Positions 23,388 to 32,002 of a stretch of 64,000 nt of DNA are shown here, piece after piece. The notes below the pieces were generated by a model, which was not told the origin of the DNA, made no database searches, and saw nothing but the letters and a program-made list of their open reading frames with translations. The stretch comes from JAFGLZ01 sp964390905. GTDB lineage: Bacteria; Planctomycetota; Phycisphaerae; UBA1845; JAFGLZ01. The position numbers were made by a program, and so were the translations under genes. Position 1 is the first letter of the stretch, and the number at the start of each line of letters is the position of its first letter. The stretch lies in contig CAYMLO010000021.1 in NCBI GenBank assembly GCA_964390905.1, positions 1-64,000 on the forward strand, in the 5' to 3' direction.

Positions 23388-24440
23388 CTATAGCCACTGC
23401 TCAAAGAAGCTCGCCGCCCGTTCGTGGCGGAAGACGCGGGCGCCGCTGTGCGTGTCCAGGCTGAATCGCTCTTCGGCGCCACAGAGCCGATAGAGGTATG
23501 TGAGGCGACCGGCGATTTCCTCGACGTGGTCGATGGGGGTTTCCTTGTCGCGTTGACCGGCCTGGATGCAGAGCGGACGCGGAGCGTGGCAGGCGAAGAT
23601 GGAGGCGTGGTCGACCAGCATTCGGGCGTCGACCATCGCTGGCGGGCTGATCCGGGGCTGCAGGAGCGTGTCTGCATCGGCGCGCTTCAGCGCGGCCACG
23701 GCGGCTGCAGCCATCCGGTCCTCGACCGCGATCAGCCAACTGACCGCCCGGGCGCCCTCACCCATGCTGCCAATGCCGATGCGATCGGGGTCGACGTCCT
23801 GGCGGCTCTCGAGGTAATCGATGAGTCGGATCAGGTCGCCCACGCAGCAGCCGGCGTAGGTTCTGCCGACGCGGAGGTAGATGGCCATCAGACGGTCCAC
23901 GGAGTTTCGCCACAGCTGCTCGGCCGGGCTGCCGTCCAGGCGTTGGCGGTCGTCCGCCAGCATGAGTCGTCCGTAGCCTCGCAGCTCCGGCACGGCGACG
24001 ATGAAGCCCGCCCGGGCCCAGGCGGCGCCGTAGTCGTACTGATATTCCTGGATGTGCTGCCGTGCGTGCTCGCCCTCGGCCAGTCCGACAACGTCGACCG
24101 CGCCGCGCCCCTCTCCGTGCAGGGCGATCAGCGTCCGGCCGTTGTTCTCGCCAAGCGGCTTGAGCACGTAGACGGGCAGCCAGAAGTCCGGTTCCGACTC
24201 GATGGCGAGGAACTCGACCCTCAGGCCGTTTCGATTCGACGCGTCGAGCGCCTCGGCGCGAGGGGGGGCGTAGACCGTGGGGAGGTCCAGCCGCATCGCG
24301 CGGCGGAGATGTTGCCGACGATCCACCTGCCATCGCCAGAGCTGCTCGGCGCTCTGGCCTGCGAACCAGTAGGTTCGGCGGTACTGCTCGAGTCGTTCGT
24401 TGATCTGTCGTTCGACCGAGAACTCGGGGGTGTCAGACAT
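23388..24440 (-). CDS. Alpha/beta hydrolase (acetylxylan-esterase/Abhydrolase_7-like), degenerate nucleophile elbow
   Basis: 350 residues, no signal peptide. An alpha/beta-hydrolase core starts near residue 85 (LPVYVLKPLG, TLIALHGEGRGAV with the HG oxyanion segment), then IVAVPELRGYGRL. The segment expected to hold the nucleophile reads RIGIGSMGEGA: a Ser is present, but the residue two before it is Ile rather than Gly, so the G-x-S-x-G motif is imperfect. A late Asp-Lys (QRDKETPIDH) and His (FRHERAASFF) could complete a triad. Possibly an acyl-esterase acting with the adjacent GH127 enzyme; activity uncertain. ATG at 24440 has no clear ribosome binding site. Confidence 0.7.
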   Translation of the reverse strand: MSDTPEFSVERQINERLEQYRRTYWFAGQSAEQLWRWQVDRRQHLRRAMRLDLPTVYAPPRAEALDASNRNGLRVEFLAIESEPDFWLPVYVLKPLGENNGRTLIALHGEGRGAVDVVGLAEGEHARQHIQEYQYDYGAAWARAGFIVAVPELRGYGRLMLADDRQRLDGSPAEQLWRNSVDRLMAIYLRVGRTYAGCCVGDLIRLIDYLESRQDVDPDRIGIGSMGEGARAVSWLIAVEDRMAAAAVAALKRADADTLLQPRISPPAMVDARMLVDHASIFACHAPRPLCIQAGQRDKETPIDHVEEIAGRLTYLYRLCGAEERFSLDTHSGARVFRHERAASFFEQWL

Positions 24441-24588
24441 GCCGATCGAGCCCGTTCACAAGCCGATCCCCGAATATCTTATGTTAACACGTCTACAACC
24501 GAGGGCCAAGCACTCTCGAGGCGATTATCCGTTGCGTCACCGACACCGCACGAACACCGCCAGCCGCGACGATCGGTCAGGATGTCGC

Positions 24589-24594
24589 TACAAT
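24589..24594 (+). promoter_or_regulatory. -10 box 9 nt before a start codon
   Basis: TACAAT, with ATG at 24604. The -35 region is poor. The spacing suggests a leaderless or near-leaderless message. Confidence 0.3.
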
Positions 24595-24603
24595 GCCCGG
24601 GCC

Positions 24604-27474
24604 ATGCGCAAGCGGCCCGCCAAGACCGACAAGAAGGCCGGTCTCAACGCGACGCGTCGGGGAACCCTCCGTGCCGGATGGCTCGTCCCGTGCGGCGTTG
24701 CGTTCCTGGCCAGCTTCTGTGTCATGGTGGTCGAGTTGGTGGCCGGTCGGCTGATCGCGCGGCACTTGGGCGCATCGCTGTACACGTGGACGTCCGTCAT
24801 CGGGATCGTGCTGACGGGGCTGGCGATGGGGCACTACCTGGGCGGACGGTTGGCGGATCGCTACCGCGTGGCGCCGCTCCTGTCGGTCCTGCTGATCCTC
24901 GCCTCGGTGCTGTGCATGCTGAGTCTGCCGCTGAACCGGGCCGTGGGCGGATGGGAGGCGTTGGGTGCGCTCAGCTGGCCCACGCACGTCGCCCTGCACG
25001 TGACGCTGATCTTCCTCTGGCCGGCCGCGGCGCTCGGCACGGTCGCGCCCGTGGTGGCCAAGATGGCGCTGGACCAAGGCCGACAGACCGGCAGGACCGT
25101 CGGAAACGTTTACGCCTGGGGAGCGGTCGGCAGCATCATCGGCACGTTTCTGACCGGGTACTGGTTCATCGCCGCGATCGGCTCGACGGCGACGATCGGC
25201 CTGGTCAGCGGGGTGCTGGTGATCGTGGGCGTGGCGTTCTCGATTCATTCCTGGTTGAGTCGCGCGTGGATGGCCGCACTGATTCTGCTCGCCCTGCTGC
25301 TGGCAAGCCCTTGGCGCTGGGCCAGGGCGGCGACGGTTGATCTCGGGCTCCGCGAAGTCCGCCCCGACCACGTGGTCTACCAGACCGAGAGCGCCTACAG
25401 CTTCATCAGGGTCGTCGAGGAGCGAGACGAGCCGCAGCTCCGATCGCTCACGCTGGATCATCTCGTTCACAGTTGGGTCCGGCTGGGCAACCCCACCGAG
25501 CTCCACTACGACTACGAATTGGTCTACGCCGCCGTCACGCACCGGTTGGCGGACCGCCGCAAACCGATCCGCACGTTCTTCCTGGGCGGCGGGGGATACA
25601 CGTTCCCGCGATACGTCCGGCGGCTGTGGCCGGATAGCTCGGTCGACGTGGCCGAGATCGACCCGGCGGTGACCCGTGCCGCCCAGGCGTCGCTGGGGCT
25701 CGACCCCAACGCCGACATTCGGATCCACCATCTCGACGCCAGGAACCTTCTAGATGACCTCTTGCGGGCCCGTCGGCGGGGCGAGCGCGTGGCCGGTTTC
25801 GATTTCGTCTATGGCGACGCCTTCAACGACTGCGTGATCCCGTTTCACCTGACCACCCGCGAGTTCAACGAGAAGCTGCGCGAGCTAATGGCCGACGACG
25901 GCGTGTATCTCCTCAACGTGATCGACGCGGTCGCTTCAGGCCGCTTCCTGGGCGCCGTCGTCCATACGCTCCGCCAGACGTTCGATCACGTCTGGGTCTT
26001 CAGCACACTGACCAGGCTGGGCGGGTTGGATCCAGATTCGCGCGACACGTTTGTGGTGGTCGCCAGCCCCACCGACGTCGGTCTGACCGCGCTGGCCAAG
26101 CCGGCGGATCAAGGTGAGTGGCCCGGGGTGTTGATCGAACCCGAACTGCTCGCACGCCTGGAGGCGGAGAGCGGTGGGATCATCCTGACCGACGACTACG
26201 CGCCGGTCGAGATGCTCCTGGGCCCGGTCTACGGCCACGATACGCTCGAGGAATCCCGAAAGCTCCACAACCTCGGTCTGGTGCTGGCGATGAGGCGGCA
26301 GTATGACCGGGCGGCACACTACTATCGTCGGGCGCTGAGGCTCCGGCCCGACTTTGCCGAGGCCCGGAGCAACCTGGGGTGGGCGCTGTATCAGCAGGGG
26401 CAGCGGGAAAGCGCGCTGACGCTGTTCCGCGAGGCGGTCGAGCAGGACCCGACCCTCGCATCGGCGCACAACAACCTGGGATGGGCCCTGCACCAGGACG
26501 GGCGGCATGCCGAAGCGATCAAGGCCTTCAACCGCGCGCTGCGCTGCAGCCCGGATTTCGCGCTGGCCCGCAGCAACTTGGGCTTGGCCCTGGCGGCGCG
26601 GGGACAACTCGACAGCGCGGTCGATGCCTACCGAGAGGTGATCGCCCGCCAGCCGTCGTTCGCCGATGCCCATCACAATCTGGCCGGTGCCCTGGCCCAA
26701 CTCGGGCAGCCCGACCAGGCCATCGCTGCCTACCGCCAAGCGCTCCGTCTGAACCCCAACCACGCGCAAGCCCACAACGATCTCGGTTGGTTGCTCCACG
26801 AGAAAGGCCGGCATGCCGAGGCCCGAGACCACCTCCGCACGGCGCTGCGGATCGACCCGAACTTCATCCGCGCGATGGACAACCTCGGGAGGGTCCTGAC
26901 GGCCATGGGCGACTTGGACAAGGCCGTCTCAGTCTACGCCGGCCTCTTGCAGCGTCAGCCCGGGAACGTCGAGGCGTGCAACCACCTCGGAATTGTATTG
27001 GCCCGGCAGGGCAAGTCGGACCAGGCGATCCGGTGGTTCAAAGAGGCGTTGAAGTTCCAACCCGATCACGGCCCGTCCCGCGACAACCTGTTGGCCACGT
27101 ACCTGCGGAACGAGCGGCATGGCGAGGCGGTTTCGTTGCTGCGGTCTGCACTGAAGCGCGCCCCCGACGAGCCGGGGATCCTGAGCAACCTGGCTTGGAT
27201 CCTGGCGACGTGCCCGAAGGCGGAGATCCGGAACGGCGCCGAGGCCGCTCGCCTGGCCCGGCAGGCCGACGAGCTCAGCGCCGGCCGAAGTCCCCGCGTC
27301 CTGGACAGCCTGGCTGCCGCCTACGCCGAGCTGGGCCAGTTCGACCAGGCCGTTGCCGCGGCCACGAGGGCCGTTGCACTGGCCAAGGAGCTGGGCCACC
27401 AGGAGCTCGCGACCGCCATCGCCGGTCGTCTGGCTTCCTACCGGGCACGAAAGCCGTTCAGGCATGCTCGGTAA
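24604..27474 (+). CDS. Membrane-bound spermidine-synthase-like protein with TPR tail
   Basis: 956 residues from ATG at 24604; earlier in-frame ATGs lack support. Three parts are visible. Residues ~20-240 hold about seven membrane helices (CVMVVELVAGRLIARHLG; TGLAMGHYLGGRLADRY; GNVYAWGAVGSIIGTFLTGY), as in fused MFS/spermidine-synthase proteins. Residues ~270-540 form an aminopropyltransferase-like Rossmann domain (FFLGGGGYTFPRY, DVAEIDPAV, DFVYGDAFND). Residues ~553-935 are about ten TPR repeats (EARSNLGWALYQQGQ, HAQAHNDLGWLLHEKG). True polyamine synthesis is not established for such membrane fusions. The convergent neighbour ends 5 nt away. Confidence 0.85.
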   Translation: MRKRPAKTDKKAGLNATRRGTLRAGWLVPCGVAFLASFCVMVVELVAGRLIARHLGASLYTWTSVIGIVLTGLAMGHYLGGRLADRYRVAPLLSVLLILASVLCMLSLPLNRAVGGWEALGALSWPTHVALHVTLIFLWPAAALGTVAPVVAKMALDQGRQTGRTVGNVYAWGAVGSIIGTFLTGYWFIAAIGSTATIGLVSGVLVIVGVAFSIHSWLSRAWMAALILLALLLASPWRWARAATVDLGLREVRPDHVVYQTESAYSFIRVVEERDEPQLRSLTLDHLVHSWVRLGNPTELHYDYELVYAAVTHRLADRRKPIRTFFLGGGGYTFPRYVRRLWPDSSVDVAEIDPAVTRAAQASLGLDPNADIRIHHLDARNLLDDLLRARRRGERVAGFDFVYGDAFNDCVIPFHLTTREFNEKLRELMADDGVYLLNVIDAVASGRFLGAVVHTLRQTFDHVWVFSTLTRLGGLDPDSRDTFVVVASPTDVGLTALAKPADQGEWPGVLIEPELLARLEAESGGIILTDDYAPVEMLLGPVYGHDTLEESRKLHNLGLVLAMRRQYDRAAHYYRRALRLRPDFAEARSNLGWALYQQGQRESALTLFREAVEQDPTLASAHNNLGWALHQDGRHAEAIKAFNRALRCSPDFALARSNLGLALAARGQLDSAVDAYREVIARQPSFADAHHNLAGALAQLGQPDQAIAAYRQALRLNPNHAQAHNDLGWLLHEKGRHAEARDHLRTALRIDPNFIRAMDNLGRVLTAMGDLDKAVSVYAGLLQRQPGNVEACNHLGIVLARQGKSDQAIRWFKEALKFQPDHGPSRDNLLATYLRNERHGEAVSLLRSALKRAPDEPGILSNLAWILATCPKAEIRNGAEAARLARQADELSAGRSPRVLDSLAAAYAELGQFDQAVAAATRAVALAKELGHQELATAIAGRLASYRARKPFRHAR

Positions 27475-27479
27475 CGCTG

Positions 27480-28523
27480 CTACGGTTTGATGGGGGATGC
27501 GGGGGGCGTGAATCCGTCCAACGGCAGTCGGACCGCGCGGTTTTCGATCGCGGACGTGTAAACGGCCAGGATCAGCTCGACGCTCTTGCGGGCCTCGACG
27601 CCGGTGCAGGCCAGCGGCGTTCCGCGGCGCAGGTGGCTGACGACGTCCTCGAAGATGTTGCTCGGCTCCCATTCTGGCGCGGGGGGCTCCTCTGGGGCAG
27701 GAGCCTCATCGCCGCCCTCGCCGACCAGCTTGAGATACTCGCCGTTCACCGATCCAAGCGCCGCCGCGCCCTTCGGACCGTGCACCTCGATCTCGAAGAC
27801 GCGGTTCTCGGGAAACGTGGTCGTCCCGACGATCACGCCGAGGGCGCCGCTGGCGAACCTGACGGTGGCCGCGGCTGCGTCCTCGGTCTCGATGTCGTGA
27901 TTGTAGATGCCCATCCGCCCGTAGACCTCTTCGACCGGTCCGCCGAACCACTGTAGCAGATCGATCAGGTGCACCGATTGATTCATCAGCGACCCGCCGC
28001 CGTCGTATTGCCACGTCCCATGCCAGCCCTCGAAGTACTCGTCGGTGCGATACCACTTCAGCCGGGCCTCCAGCATGATCAGCGGGCCGAACAGACCTGC
28101 GTCGATGGCCCGACGCACCCGTCGCTTGGCCGGGTTGTAGCGTTCGTCGAAGTCGCAGGCCAGCATGACCCCCGCCTCGTCGCACGCACGGATTAGCTTG
28201 TCGATAGCCTCCAGTCGCACGTCGATGGGTTTGGTGCAGGCTACGTGTTTTCCCGTCCGGGCGGCCGCCATGCCCATCTCCGCGTGCATCCCACTCGGCG
28301 TTAGCAGGAAGACCACGTCGACGTCGGGGCGCTCGAGCAGCTTGTCGTACTCGGCAACCCACTCGGTGTTGTGCTCGGTCGCCGCCTTCTTGCCTCGCGC
28401 CTCATCGGTATCGCAGACGGCCGCCAAATGGGCCCCCTGCGTTTGGGTGCAGAGCCCTGCCCGACCGTGACCCATGCCCAATCCGACAACGGCGAAATTC
28501 ACGGGGGTCTGCGAGTCGGTCAT
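27480..28523 (-). CDS. Gfo/Idh/MocA family oxidoreductase
   Basis: 347 residues from ATG at 28523, with a strong GGAGGG upstream. The Rossmann loop is FAVVGLGMGHGRA. The family E-K-P motif appears as T97-K98-P99: the lysine is kept but Glu is replaced by Thr. The second domain carries GGGSLMNQSVHLIDLLQWF, with His as a likely catalytic residue, and NPAKRRVRRAIDAGLFG. Predicted to oxidise or reduce a cyclic polyol or sugar with NAD(P). It differs clearly from the other Gfo/Idh protein in the window, so this is not a recent duplicate. Confidence 0.9.
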   Translation of the reverse strand: MTDSQTPVNFAVVGLGMGHGRAGLCTQTQGAHLAAVCDTDEARGKKAATEHNTEWVAEYDKLLERPDVDVVFLLTPSGMHAEMGMAAARTGKHVACTKPIDVRLEAIDKLIRACDEAGVMLACDFDERYNPAKRRVRRAIDAGLFGPLIMLEARLKWYRTDEYFEGWHGTWQYDGGGSLMNQSVHLIDLLQWFGGPVEEVYGRMGIYNHDIETEDAAAATVRFASGALGVIVGTTTFPENRVFEIEVHGPKGAAALGSVNGEYLKLVGEGGDEAPAPEEPPAPEWEPSNIFEDVVSHLRRGTPLACTGVEARKSVELILAVYTSAIENRAVRLPLDGFTPPASPIKP

Positions 28524-28617
28524 GATCCCTCCTGTGTCGTTCGTCAACGGCTCGTAGCGGTTCTGACGGCATGCCCCGTCGTCTGGGAGATCCGATCATG
28601 CGGGCGCCGGCCTCGAC

Positions 28618-29469
28618 TCAGCGGGGCCGGCCGGGCTCGGCATCTGGGGCTTCGTGGCTGGTCCGCTCGGTGATCTGGGCGATCCGCTCCCGCGCAAACC
28701 GGACGTTCGCCCGATTCGGGCTGGACGCGACCACCTCCTTGTACAAGGCCAAGGCCTTCTCCCGGTCGCCGAGGGGGTAGTCATACACGAACGCCATGCG
28801 GAACTTCACCGGGTAATCCGTGTTCGGGTTCCAGTCCAGGCATCGCTGGAAGAAGTTCAGCGCCAGCGTGTACTCCTTGTAGGTGTCCGACGCACAGATC
28901 TCGCCGGCGTAGTAGGCGGCGTCGTCGATCTTGTCGCTTGTGGGGTGCTGGTCGATGAGCCGGCGGTAGGTGTCCAGAGCCGCCTTGAGTTTGCCCTTGC
29001 CGACCCCCAGCAGGTTCCCCAAACCACCCGCGTCCTCGTGGAGCTTGCGCGCCTGTGCGTAAAGGGCGTCGGCCTCCGCAATGCTCTGCGTCGCTTCGTA
29101 CCGCGTGCTGGGGGCCCTGCGGTCGCCGAGGTAGGGGTACTGCGCGATGGCGGCGAGTTCCTCGATCTCCCTCTCCGCCCAGTTGGCCTTCTCGAAATAG
29201 CCGTACCGACGGTAAAGCGCCAGGAGGGATTCCAGCGCCCTGCCATACTGTTCGCGGAGTCGTCCCGCGCTCTCCACCAGTTCCACCTCATCGGCGCTGG
29301 CCTCGGCGGGCATGGGCTTGGCCAGGGCGGAGGGCGCCCCCTCTTGGGCCATCACGGGAGGCTCGAGCGGCTCGTCCTGCTTGTTTTGCGGGCCGTTGCA
29401 CCCGACCGATGCGCAAACCATCAACGCCGCTGACGCCGTCAGCGGCAGGATCCGACCAAACTGAGACAT
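28618..29469 (-). CDS. TPR lipoprotein
   Basis: 283 residues from ATG at 29469. The N terminus is a lipoprotein signal: a hydrophobic stretch ending CASVGC, with Cys near residue 24. A charged, Pro-rich linker leads to TPR-like helices: YGRALESLLALYRRYGYFEKA, KAALDTYRRLIDQHPTSDKIDDAAYYAGEI and YPLGDREKALALYKEVVASSPN, the last two resembling outer-membrane assembly TPRs such as BamD or YbgF. It probably scaffolds an envelope complex. The adjacent dehydrogenase gene ends in the same direction but is 94 nt away. Confidence 0.75.
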   Translation of the reverse strand: MSQFGRILPLTASAALMVCASVGCNGPQNKQDEPLEPPVMAQEGAPSALAKPMPAEASADEVELVESAGRLREQYGRALESLLALYRRYGYFEKANWAEREIEELAAIAQYPYLGDRRAPSTRYEATQSIAEADALYAQARKLHEDAGGLGNLLGVGKGKLKAALDTYRRLIDQHPTSDKIDDAAYYAGEICASDTYKEYTLALNFFQRCLDWNPNTDYPVKFRMAFVYDYPLGDREKALALYKEVVASSPNRANVRFARERIAQITERTSHEAPDAEPGRPR

Positions 29470-29928
29470 GCCTACGGACCTCGCTGCGGTGTGCTCCGGA
29501 GTCGTGTCTGAATCCGTCTGGTCCTGTTCCCAGCGGCCCGGTCGCGGGCCATCGACACGGCCCCGCGTGACTGACAAACGCGCCTGATCCTCAGACGCAA
29601 CGCGTCACTGCCAAGATGTCCTATTGGAGCGAACAACGCCGGGAAAATCAAGAACTTCCGTCATTCCAGGGGTCCCTTCGTCGGCGTCGGCGGGCGTCCC
29701 TTGGTTTTTCAAGAATCTGACGGGGCTCTGCCGATCTGACGAGAGTCTGCTCGGTCCACGGCCGCTGCGCCGCTACGACCAAGCCTGACGGGGGCAAGAA
29801 GACGTCGCCGAGGAGTTCCCAAGACCCGACCCACCAAACCTGTCGCCGGTGAACGTCGTACGACGTTCGCAGGGAGCGGTTCGCGCGGACGCTCCTCGCG
29901 GCCGGCGCCGACGCAAGAGGAGTCCTCA
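29470..29928. other. Divergent intergenic region with a perfect 18-bp palindrome
   Basis: 459 bases between the TPR lipoprotein (minus) and the PEP-CTERM protein (plus). The only clear structure is the palindrome at 29851-29868; no ORF with a ribosome binding site, terminator or tRNA was seen. Confidence 0.6.
29851..29868. promoter_or_regulatory. Perfect palindrome GAACGTCGTACGACGTTC, candidate operator
   Basis: 18 bases, fully self-complementary, 60 nt upstream of the small PEP-CTERM gene. It looks like the site of a dimeric regulator. The half-site GAAC recalls SOS boxes, but the spacing (10 nt between GAAC and GTTC) does not match the 4-nt spacing of known Gram-positive LexA sites. Confidence 0.45.
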
Positions 29929-30315
29929 GTGAGACCGATGAAGACATGCTTCCTCTCGGGGCTGGCCCTCGGCACAATCGTCGCGTCGACGCGGGGTGCC
30001 AGCGTCAGCCAGGTCGGCCCGCCACATGGGGGGAGTGGGGGCTGCTGCGATGGCCCCGAGACTCGTTCCGAAGAGACCGTACCCAGTGTTGCCTGCGACC
30101 GCGCCCAGCTCTCCAGCAGCGCGAGCGAACCGATAGATGCGGCGTTCGCGTTCGACTCCGTCCCGAATGCAGCGTCGACCTCGCCGGACTGGGAACGTGC
30201 CCCCGGCACGGATGCCAACGACACCGAGGCCAAGCCGGTTCCCGAACCCGGCACGGCCGGGCTGGTCATGCTGGCCGGCCTGACGCTGTTCCGCCGTCAG
30301 CGGCGGCACCTGTAG
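29929..30315 (+). CDS. Small PEP-CTERM protein
   Basis: 128 residues from GTG at 29929, 6 nt behind AGGAG; ATG at 29938 is an alternative. Signal peptide about 1-24 (CFLSGLALGTIVASTRGA), a short Ser/Pro-rich mid region with C-C pair (GGCCDGPE), and a textbook tail: VPEPGTAGLVMLAGLTLFRRQRRHL (PEP motif, hydrophobic helix, basic end). It is likely processed by an exosortase and displayed on the surface. The mature part is only about 75 residues of low complexity, so it has no predicted enzymatic fold. Confidence 0.75.
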   Translation: MRPMKTCFLSGLALGTIVASTRGASVSQVGPPHGGSGGCCDGPETRSEETVPSVACDRAQLSSSASEPIDAAFAFDSVPNAASTSPDWERAPGTDANDTEAKPVPEPGTAGLVMLAGLTLFRRQRRHL

Positions 30316-30509
30316 GACGCTTCATCGGGGGGGACCATCACGCCTGGGCCTGATCGAGGCCTGACAGCGAGGCCTTGAATTGGCACTTTTTCGAGAGTAG
30401 AACTCTGACACCCAACAGACCGGCTGAAGTCACTCGCCGGCGATGGCCGATAACAACATACACCGTTGTACCCTAGCGCATGGTCTCGCCGCTGCGAGGG
30501 AGTCAGTAA

Positions 30510-31772
30510 ATGCCAGTAGGGTTTGTCCGGTTTTTCCTGGCAGCCAGCCTCACGACGATGCTGTTGGCTGGATGCAGTGACTGCTGCCTGTGCAAGAGCC
30601 CCGAAGAGCAAGAGCCCAAGCAGCAGCGCAAAAAAAGGACGGATCAGCCCGCGTTCGACCCGGCTGAGCAGTATCCTGCTTGGGCCTACGACGCGCCGTT
30701 CTACTACCGTCCTGCCACCCCTCTCGGGGACATCGGTGAGATGTTCCCGCCCCGGAGGCCGGGCGGGGCAACCCAGTACTACGTCCGGACGCAGACGGTC
30801 CAGCTCCCACGCCCGGCCAAGCTGACGAGCACGGCGCCCACGACGCCAGAACTGGGTCCACGCACCACGGTGGAGGATCTGGCACCGAGGATCGGTGTGT
30901 ACTGGACGGACTCGGGCGGGCAGGAGTGGAAGCGCGCGGGCTATTTCGGCATCAGCCAGACGCACTTCGGCTTTCCCACTGAGAATGACGGCACGTATGG
31001 ATTCCGCTTCGTCGGTCCTGGAATCCCCCCGGCCAAGTGCACCCCGCCGCGCCCACACGTGATCTACCACGTTGACACCGTCGCGCCCGACGTTGTGGTC
31101 TACGTCGAGCCCAACAAACCTGACTACTCCGTAAACGAGTCGATCACGGTCCATTGGACGGCCAGCGACATCAACCTCGCCGACGCAACGACGTCGATCT
31201 CGACGTGTTGGGAGTTCGACGAAGACGAGGACTGCGAGTGGGTGCCCGTGATCTACAACCAGGCCGCCGAAGGGTCGATGGCGTTCCTCGTCCCCCCGCA
31301 CGCTGCGGGCAGAAGGTTCAAGATCCGCGCCGACGCCCGGGACCGCGCGGGGAATCTCGGTGCGGGGTTTTCCGTTCCGTTGATCGTGGTTCAGGCGCCC
31401 CCGGCCAGCCAACCGGCGCCAACGACGAACCCGGCTGTTGCGACCAGCCAGCCTGCTGAAACGGACCTCGTGTCGTCGCTCTTGTTGAAGGACGGCGAAT
31501 TGGCTTCCCACACCGAGCCCGCTTCCGATTCCGTGACACGTACGGCTCCGCTCCAACGGAATCCCGAGCGGATCCCGCAGCGGACACGCGGCGTCCTGAC
31601 GCTTCTGCCGCCGATGTCGGCCGAGCCGGTCCCCCCGCACAGGCACTGGTCGTCCCAGCCCTGGCAGAACCTGTGGGAGGCCGCGCCGGACGACTCCGAC
31701 GCCGTGTGGTCACTTCCGTTTCGACAGGACATCTTCACCGATGCTCCTCCCGTCGTCGACGACGAGCCCTAG
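30510..31772 (+). CDS. Lipoprotein with Ig-like domain, function unknown
   Basis: 420 residues from ATG at 30510. Lipobox LLAGC with Cys22 (MLLAGCSDCCLCK), then a Lys/Glu-rich linker. The middle contains GVYWTDSGGQEWKRAGYFGISQTHFGF and an Ig-like beta segment around APDVVVYVEPNKPDYSVNESITVHW, with ADARDRAGNLGAGFSV at its end. The Pro/Ala/Thr-rich region from about 300 on looks unstructured. Probably anchored to the periplasmic or outer face of a membrane and may bind another surface component. I do not recognise a defined family. Confidence 0.7.
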   Translation: MPVGFVRFFLAASLTTMLLAGCSDCCLCKSPEEQEPKQQRKKRTDQPAFDPAEQYPAWAYDAPFYYRPATPLGDIGEMFPPRRPGGATQYYVRTQTVQLPRPAKLTSTAPTTPELGPRTTVEDLAPRIGVYWTDSGGQEWKRAGYFGISQTHFGFPTENDGTYGFRFVGPGIPPAKCTPPRPHVIYHVDTVAPDVVVYVEPNKPDYSVNESITVHWTASDINLADATTSISTCWEFDEDEDCEWVPVIYNQAAEGSMAFLVPPHAAGRRFKIRADARDRAGNLGAGFSVPLIVVQAPPASQPAPTTNPAVATSQPAETDLVSSLLLKDGELASHTEPASDSVTRTAPLQRNPERIPQRTRGVLTLLPPMSAEPVPPHRHWSSQPWQNLWEAAPDDSDAVWSLPFRQDIFTDAPPVVDDEP

Positions 31773-32002
31773 ACGGGAACGCATGAACCCGATCCGAAAG
31801 CCGGCGCACCGGCCGCGCGCCACGAGCATGCCCGTTGCGGGCCGTTCCTGAACCCCCTGGACGCTTCGCGCCCGCCTCAATCCCTCCTTCGGACACCTGG
31901 CAGTTGTACCTCGTGCTGGCGGCGCCGCAGGTTTCTGTTCGCCCGGGGCAGCGGAATCCGGTATCCTTTTGGCCGATGCGACCAGTGGTCACGGGATGGC
32001 GA

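Noticed and set aside
29851..29868. SOS box
   Set aside because: GAAC and GTTC are 10 nt apart rather than 4, and the adjacent gene has no DNA-repair link.
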